The notes below the pieces were generated by a model. That model was not told the origin of the DNA. It saw only the letters and a list, made by a program, of their open reading frames with translations, and made no database searches. A stretch of DNA of 38,002 nucleotides, taken from NCBI RefSeq assembly GCF_011043555.1, contig NZ_JAAKGS010000014.1, forward strand, positions 1 to 38,002. Direction: 5' to 3'. The stretch's first letter is position 1. Every line of letters begins with the position of its first letter. The translations under genes and the position numbers were made by a program. This document shows positions 34,160 to 38,002 of the stretch, in pieces. The DNA is from Sphingobacterium sp. SGR-19 (lineage in GTDB: Bacteria; Bacteroidota; Bacteroidia; Sphingobacteriales; Sphingobacteriaceae).

Positions 34160-34255
34160 AAGGCTATTTTATTGATAATGAAAGGTAAAGGATTTTTAAT
34201 ATCCCCTGGGAGCGCTGTTCGGCTTGCTCCCAAGGAAAGGCTGATACTGATGATA

Positions 34256-34648
34256 TTAAAGGTTTTGTTTGTAACGGATAAAGATTGCCAGTTCCGGAAC
34301 GAGTACGCTCGGTGTTGAGGTAAGGGTAAAGGTAATCTCGTCTAATCCAAATAAGATGAGTTCTTTAAGGTCATCACTGTTTTCATTTGCACGGGTCTCT
34401 TTGTTAAACTGTACCATGGTGCGCTTCTCAAAATGGTCGGCAATGGCGTTGGCCAGCCGGAAGGTGAAATCGGCAGGCATGATGTCCAGTTGTTGATCCT
34501 GGTGAGGCAGCAGGTCAAAAGATTCGCGCATCCACCCCTTAAAATCGGTACGGATAAAATCTACTTCTGCCCTCAATTCGGCATCTGGAAGTGCTACGAC
34601 CGACGCTTGTTTCTGACCGACGCCGGAGTTGTCAAATGTGTATTTCAT
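34256..34648 (-). CDS. 130-aa protein of unknown function
   Basis: A 130-aa soluble protein starting MKYTFDNSGVGQKQASVV and ending LVPELAIFIRYKQNL. It has alternating hydrophobic and charged residues (DFIRTDFKGWMRESFDLL, FRLANAIADHFEKRT). No signal peptide or motif is recognised. A hairpin with GGGAGC/GCTCCC arms (34208-34231) lies between its end and the AraC gene, without a T-run. It may be co-transcribed with the AraC gene. Confidence 0.65.
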   Translation of the reverse strand: MKYTFDNSGVGQKQASVVALPDAELRAEVDFIRTDFKGWMRESFDLLPHQDQQLDIMPADFTFRLANAIADHFEKRTMVQFNKETRANENSDDLKELILFGLDEITFTLTSTPSVLVPELAIFIRYKQNL

Positions 34649-34871
34649 AATAATTTGTGTTGATTAGGGTAGCAAATAAGTTGTTTTCAGCACTGATCAC
34701 AAGAATTATCGGAGCAAATAGGACTGAAATAGGCTTTTATCAAGGTTAATCTTAAATAGCAAGTCGATGGATAACGGTCTTTTTGACAAAAATTTCCCCA
34801 TAGGGCATTGTTGTTTAGGGAAATTTATTATCTTAGGTTCGAATTATAACTCTTAAACCAACTTAGAAATT

Positions 34872-35825
34872 TTGAAGAAACCTGTTTTTTTGCTCTATGC
34901 ATTTGTTATTGCGTTGCTGTTCAACCTGAAGGTATGGGACGCTGATATTCTTGCACGTTTAAAAAGCCACAACTTAATTCCATTGCTGCTCATCACCGTG
35001 GCTGGTTTTTGGGCGTATGCGACCTGGATAGGCAGGCGGTATGGCAGATTATTGCGTAAGCAGCATAACATCGGGCTGGAAACGGAAACCATTCCATTAT
35101 CGTACAGACATCAACTGGGATATGTCCTATGGGCAATTGTTCCCGTTGTGATCGTGCATATGGCGTTTATCTGGTGCGTGGCTTCCATTGTACCGAATAC
35201 ACAGGCAGTCGTATTTGCCTATATGCGCGATTACCTACCTGTTTTTGTGCTATTGGTTGGCGGTTATACCGGCTTGCTACTTTTTCGTCCCGAATATGCG
35301 TTGGAAAACAGCTTTCCCCAGAAGGTGGTAGAGATCAAAGAGGTGCTGCCGCCAGATATAGATAAACGGGTGGGATTGTATACACTGTTTCAGCATTTAA
35401 TGAAGCAGCAGGGCTTAGGACCCGTATTTGACTATACGGACGGTCTTTCGGTTCGCTTTTTCGATATAGCGTTGATCAATACACATTCTAAAGAATATTA
35501 TGTGTATTTAAACAATGGCGAGAAGTGGCGGGCAGACGACATTCTGAAAGAATTGAAAGCGCGGGGGCTTGACCGCTGGATGATCAAGATATCGAAGTAC
35601 TACTGCATCAATATGCTGCTGGTGGCTTATCCCATCGAGAAACCAAGATCGCATGTCGTATTGACCAGGACAATATATAGCCGCATGGTGCAAAAGATAC
35701 CAGCGGAAGAATTGGACAAGATGTGTAAGATTGGGCCGGGACTGAAAGACGCGGTAGAGAATTTTTTGGCTGATAATGATGGAATGAAGTACGAAGATTG
35801 GGATAGCTTCATTCCTTTGCGTTAA
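34872..35825 (+). CDS. Membrane-anchored LytTR-like DNA-binding protein
   Basis: 317 aa from a TTG start; an in-frame stop lies just upstream (34854-34856) and no ATG fits, so TTG is the best choice. Four membrane segments lie at about 4-17, 35-52, 84-105 and 118-133. The C-terminal part (about 185-285) resembles the LytTR domain: INTHSKEYYVYLNNGEKWRADDILKELKARGLDRWMIKISKYYCINMLLV, which parallels the usual F-R-H-S-Y-V-N pattern. It would couple a membrane signal to transcription. The fit is partial, so an unrelated membrane protein is possible. Confidence 0.75.
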   Translation: MKKPVFLLYAFVIALLFNLKVWDADILARLKSHNLIPLLLITVAGFWAYATWIGRRYGRLLRKQHNIGLETETIPLSYRHQLGYVLWAIVPVVIVHMAFIWCVASIVPNTQAVVFAYMRDYLPVFVLLVGGYTGLLLFRPEYALENSFPQKVVEIKEVLPPDIDKRVGLYTLFQHLMKQQGLGPVFDYTDGLSVRFFDIALINTHSKEYYVYLNNGEKWRADDILKELKARGLDRWMIKISKYYCINMLLVAYPIEKPRSHVVLTRTIYSRMVQKIPAEELDKMCKIGPGLKDAVENFLADNDGMKYEDWDSFIPLR

Positions 35826-35888
35826 CGTTTTAATATCCCATATTTTATAAACCTATTCAACAGGAGTGGGCCGGTCATGTACTGACTT

Positions 35889-35918
35889 GGCAGAAAGCTG
35901 TTCGGCTGTTGCTTTTTT
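35889..35918 (+). terminator. Possible terminator after the LytTR-like gene
   Basis: GGCA..AGC and GCT..TGC form an interrupted stem around TGTTCG, followed by a run of seven Ts. It lies between the LytTR-like gene and the small HTH gene. The stem is imperfect. Confidence 0.45.
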
Positions 35919-35932
35919 AAATATTTCCAATT

Positions 35933-36235
35933 ATGCAAAGCGGACTGAATCATGTAATCGAATTATTAACAAGCATTAAAAACTCATTGAGCGAACTTGT
36001 CAAATTGTTTCGCGAACTTGTCGATATCAAACGGCAACAGCGCGTGCCGCTGCAGGATCGTCACATCTGGACAAAAGAACAGGTATTGGAGAAGATGAAT
36101 ATGACCGAACCGACCTACAACCGTAATCTGAAAAAAGAAATACTCGATCCGATGCGTTTGAGCGGCGGCGATTTGTATTTTGAAGAAGATCTAATCGAAG
36201 CATTGAAGAAAAGTAGGAGAAGCGGAAAGATATAA
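35933..36235 (+). CDS. Small helix-turn-helix DNA-binding protein
   Basis: A 100-aa protein. The N-terminal helix (NHVIELLTSIKNSLSELVKLFRELVDIK) looks like a dimerising coiled coil. Residues about 47-95 form an excisionase/MerR-like winged helix (HIWTKEQVLEKMNMTEPTYNRNLKKEILDPMRLSGGDLYFEEDLIEAL). Such proteins are common on Bacteroidota mobile elements, often near mobilisation or PRTRC genes. Its target is unknown. Confidence 0.8.
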   Translation: MQSGLNHVIELLTSIKNSLSELVKLFRELVDIKRQQRVPLQDRHIWTKEQVLEKMNMTEPTYNRNLKKEILDPMRLSGGDLYFEEDLIEALKKSRRSGKI

Positions 36236-36276
36236 CGCCTGTTGGAGCGATCGGTGTCGTTAGGTCAGCTGTGTCT

Positions 36277-36332
36277 AAAAAAAAAAGAGAGCCTGCAAAC
36301 TAGCAGACCCTCCTAAACTAAACTAAACTAAA
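36277..36332. repeat. CTAAA tandem repeat beside a possible minus-strand terminator
   Basis: CTAAA occurs four times in tandem (36313-36332). Just left of it, CTGC/GCAG with flanking imperfect pairs follows a 10-nt A-run (36277-36286), which on the minus strand gives a hairpin followed by Ts, as in a terminator. No minus-strand gene ends here, so the role is unclear. Confidence 0.35.
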
Positions 36333-36385
36333 CACAGTCTTAATTTCGATTTATTCGGCTGGATAAAGGACAAACTTGAATAGCT

Positions 36386-36703
36386 GTGACGGCTCTAGGT
36401 ACTTCTGTGCCAGTTACAACTGAATGCAGATTTTGTAATCACACAGGACCGTTTCCTAATGCCTTTTCCACTCGCTTCCACATAGTTTTTATTCAAGAGC
36501 CAGTATGCCGCTTTTGTCCCGTTTCAAGAGGTTGCCCTATTGAGGTAACAAACCTAAGAGAAGCCATAAAAATGGCGAGGCAATATAAAGAATACCGACA
36601 CGAGTATAAGAGTTTCTCCGATTTTGACAAACGGCAAAAAGCCTACTGGACGGATATGTACGAGAAACTGACAGCAATCAAAAAAAGATTAGACGACAAT
36701 TAA
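36386..36703 (+). CDS. Cys-rich small protein beside PRTRC gene
   Basis: 105 aa from a GTG start at 36386; no better ATG exists upstream. The N-terminal half has CRFC-HTG and CRFC-SRGC pairs, which could bind zinc, and the C-terminal half is helical and charged (REAIKMARQYKEYRHEYKSFSDFDKRQKAYWTDMYEKLTAI). It ends 12 nt before the PRTRC protein E gene, so it is probably part of the same mobile-element operon. I do not recognise the family. The start is uncertain. Confidence 0.65.
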   Translation: MTALGTSVPVTTECRFCNHTGPFPNAFSTRFHIVFIQEPVCRFCPVSRGCPIEVTNLREAIKMARQYKEYRHEYKSFSDFDKRQKAYWTDMYEKLTAIKKRLDDN

Positions 36704-36715
36704 AATTTAAGAACG

Positions 36716-36997
36716 ATGAACGCAAATTTTTTCAATCAGATAGCACAGTTGGATTTTACAGGTAATCTGCAACTGACAATAGCAAAAGGAAATGACAGTA
36801 ACCTTATTGTATCGGTTTTGCTCAATAACGAAGGGTGCGGAGATAACGCCAAAAACCTTATCCCCCCTTTGACCTTTAACGCCACTCCACAGGAGTTTGA
36901 CGAGGGATTTTTTGAGCAGATAACCACGCCTGTACAAAAGGCTTCGGGCTTAATGGTGGATGTAAATCGTCAGCAAAAAGTGGACAGGTTATTTTAA
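36716..36997 (+). pseudogene. PRTRC system protein E, interrupted by an IS element
   Basis: The first about 81 residues match PRTRC protein E: MNANFFNQIAQLDFTGNL, then LTIAKGNDSNLIVSVLLNN, NLIPPLTFNATPQEFDEGFFEQITTPVQ and SGLMVD. Family members are longer (about 150-170 aa) and continue with a charged helical part. Here the frame runs into the IS left end at 36961 and stops after VNRQQKVDRLF, which is IS-derived. The gene is therefore broken, and its 3' part should lie beyond the element, outside the window. PRTRC genes belong to a plasmid/ICE-type cluster of unclear role. Confidence 0.75.
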
Positions 36998-37038
36998 AAA
37001 CTTAAGGAGTGTTTCATCAAAAAAGATTAGATTTAATT

Positions 37039-37392
37039 ATGGGAACACCAAAGAAAAAGAGCACAGAATCCTTTGTAAAAGACATTCGCAAAAACACACG
37101 GAGGATCTTTACTGCCGAACAGAAGGTTTTGATCGTCATGGAGGGTCTAAGGGCTGAAACCTCCGTGGCAGAACTCTGCAGAAAGCATAGCATTGCCCAG
37201 TCGCAGTTCTACGCTTGGAACAAAGAGTTTATGGAAGCAGGTAAGAAGCGTCTGAACGGCGATGTTACCAGGGAAGCAACTAGCGATGAGGTCGCCGAAC
37301 TGAAGAAAGAGAACGCTCGTTTGAAAGAGATGGTAGCCGACTTAGTATTGCGTTACGATATCGTAAAAAAAAGTTTGGACATGCTGGATTAA
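37039..37392 (+). CDS. IS3-family OrfA (HTH subunit)
   Basis: 117 aa from ATG 37039 (MGTPKKKSTESF). The HTH is typical of IS3 OrfA (FTAEQKVLIVMEGLRAETSVAELCRKHSIAQSQFYAWNKEFMEAG), followed by a leucine-zipper-like helix (VAELKKENARLKEMVADLVL). It provides DNA binding to the IS ends. It ends 20 nt before orfB, so there is no orfA-orfB overlap for the frameshift control usual in this family. Confidence 0.9.
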   Translation: MGTPKKKSTESFVKDIRKNTRRIFTAEQKVLIVMEGLRAETSVAELCRKHSIAQSQFYAWNKEFMEAGKKRLNGDVTREATSDEVAELKKENARLKEMVADLVLRYDIVKKSLDMLD

Positions 37393-37412
37393 TCCATAAA
37401 TACCGGAAATAT

Positions 37413-38002
37413 ATGAGATTATCAGCGGCAGAAAAATACGAGATCATACAAACCGCCACCACTAGTGAGATCGGTGTGAAGCGGACACTCGAAAGCTTCG
37501 GCATCCATAGAAGTACATTCTACAAATGGTATCAGAAGTATCTTCAGAACGGTTATGACGGTCTGAAACAAGTCCATAGAATATCTAGAAGACAATGGAA
37601 CAGCATTCCGGAAGAACAAAAAGATCTGGTTGTTGAAGTTGCTTTGGACCATACGGAATTATCTTCCCGGGAACTGGCCCACAAAATCACCGATGAACAG
37701 GGTGTGTTCATATCAGAATCCAGCGTTTATAGAATATTGAAAAAGAGAGACCTGATCCCGGCACCGAATCATTTCCTTCTTTCAGCTGCAAATGAGTTCA
37801 AGGATAAAACCAGCTTGTGCATCAGATGTGGCAGACCGACTTTACCTATTTTAAGATTGTCGGTTGGGGATGGTACTATCTGAGCACGGTTCTGGACGAT
37901 TACAGCCGCTACATTATCCATTGGGAGCTATGTGATTCCATGAATGCAAAAGATGTGAAAAGAACGGTAAATACCGCCATCGAGAAAGCAAAGTTAAAAT
38001 CT
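37413..38002 (+). pseudogene. IS3-family OrfB transposase, frameshifted and cut by window end
   Basis: It starts MRLSAAEKYEIIQTATTS with an HTH (LESFGIHRSTFYKWYQKYLQNG) and an HTH_21-like region. At about 37815 one base seems to be missing: the frame shifts from DKTSLC to one reading VHQMWQTDFTYFKIVGWGWYYLSTVLDDYSRYIIHWEL, which contains two catalytic Asp of the DDE triad (QTD and LDDYS). The first frame stops at 37883. A sequencing error or a real decay event could both explain it. The third catalytic residue lies outside the window. Confidence 0.8.

Larger units (their letters stand above)
36961..38002 (+). mobile_element. IS3-family insertion sequence, right end outside window
   Basis: The left end begins TGTAAATCGTC at about 36961, followed by CAAAAAGTGGACAGG, which resembles IS3-family terminal repeats (TG start, AAAAGTGGACA). 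Two transposase genes follow. The right end, the matching repeat and the target duplication lie beyond the window. The element disrupts the PRTRC E gene at codon 82. Confidence 0.75.

Noticed and set aside
34208..34231. Terminator between the AraC gene and the 130-aa gene
   Set aside because: GGGAGC/GCTCCC makes a hairpin but no T-run follows on either strand.
1..38002. tRNA or rRNA genes
   Set aside because: I saw no cloverleaf-like arrangement or rRNA-like stretch in the noncoding parts read by eye; a tRNA search tool was not available.

Overview
The window looks like an accessory region of a Bacteroidota chromosome, most likely a Sphingobacteriaceae-type genome (inference). It has a SusC/SusD pair, TAnnTTTG-type promoter boxes, few Shine-Dalgarno sites, and a PRTRC-type gene of the sort seen on Bacteroidota mobile elements. 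The middle (about 6.7-24.1 kb) is visibly more AT-rich than the SusC/SusD part, which suggests a transferred island.

Layout. (1) 1-2.06 kb: the tail of an unrecognised gene, a lipoprotein plus secreted-protein pair, two terminator hairpins, and a small membrane protein. (2) 2.08-6.28 kb, minus strand: a three-gene operon of an Api92-like ferredoxin-fold protein, a MutT-type Nudix hydrolase, and a PLD-SF2 helicase-DUF3427 protein. It reads from a near-consensus promoter whose mRNA would begin with a strong hairpin. (3) 6.7-11.36 kb, plus strand: dndC, dndD, dndE and a HARE-HTH/Mrr-type nuclease. (4) 11.38-24.08 kb, minus strand: in transcription order an XRE-like regulator, a 114-aa unknown, a PIN-like nuclease with zinc ribbons, dptF, dptG, dptH, a four-helix membrane protein and a DGQHR protein (dndB-like). 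(5) 24.1-24.95 kb: a hairpin-rich intergenic region with a perfect operator-like palindrome and a possible 37-codon ORF. (6) 24.95-31.7 kb: an unknown protein, SusC, SusD and a TlpA-like thiol-disulfide protein. (7) 31.7-36.2 kb: a small exported protein, a cluster of palindromes, an unknown protein, AraC and LytTR-type regulators, and a small HTH protein. (8) 36.4-38.0 kb: a Cys-rich protein, a PRTRC protein E gene cut by an IS3-family element, and that element, whose orfB is frameshifted and runs off the window.

How it fits together. DndCDE (with a host cysteine desulfurase, since no dndA is present) would put phosphorothioates into DNA. DptFGH would restrict unmodified DNA. Here the modification and restriction arms are separate convergent operons, the dndB-like gene sits at the end of the restriction arm, and three extra candidate effectors are built in: a HARE-Mrr nuclease coupled to dndE, a membrane protein between dptH and dndB, and a PIN-like nuclease before dptF. 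An XRE-type regulator with an adjacent palindrome heads the restriction operon, resembling the control-protein logic of restriction-modification systems. This expanded Dnd-Dpt locus, together with the adjacent helicase/Nudix module, is the most interesting content of the window.
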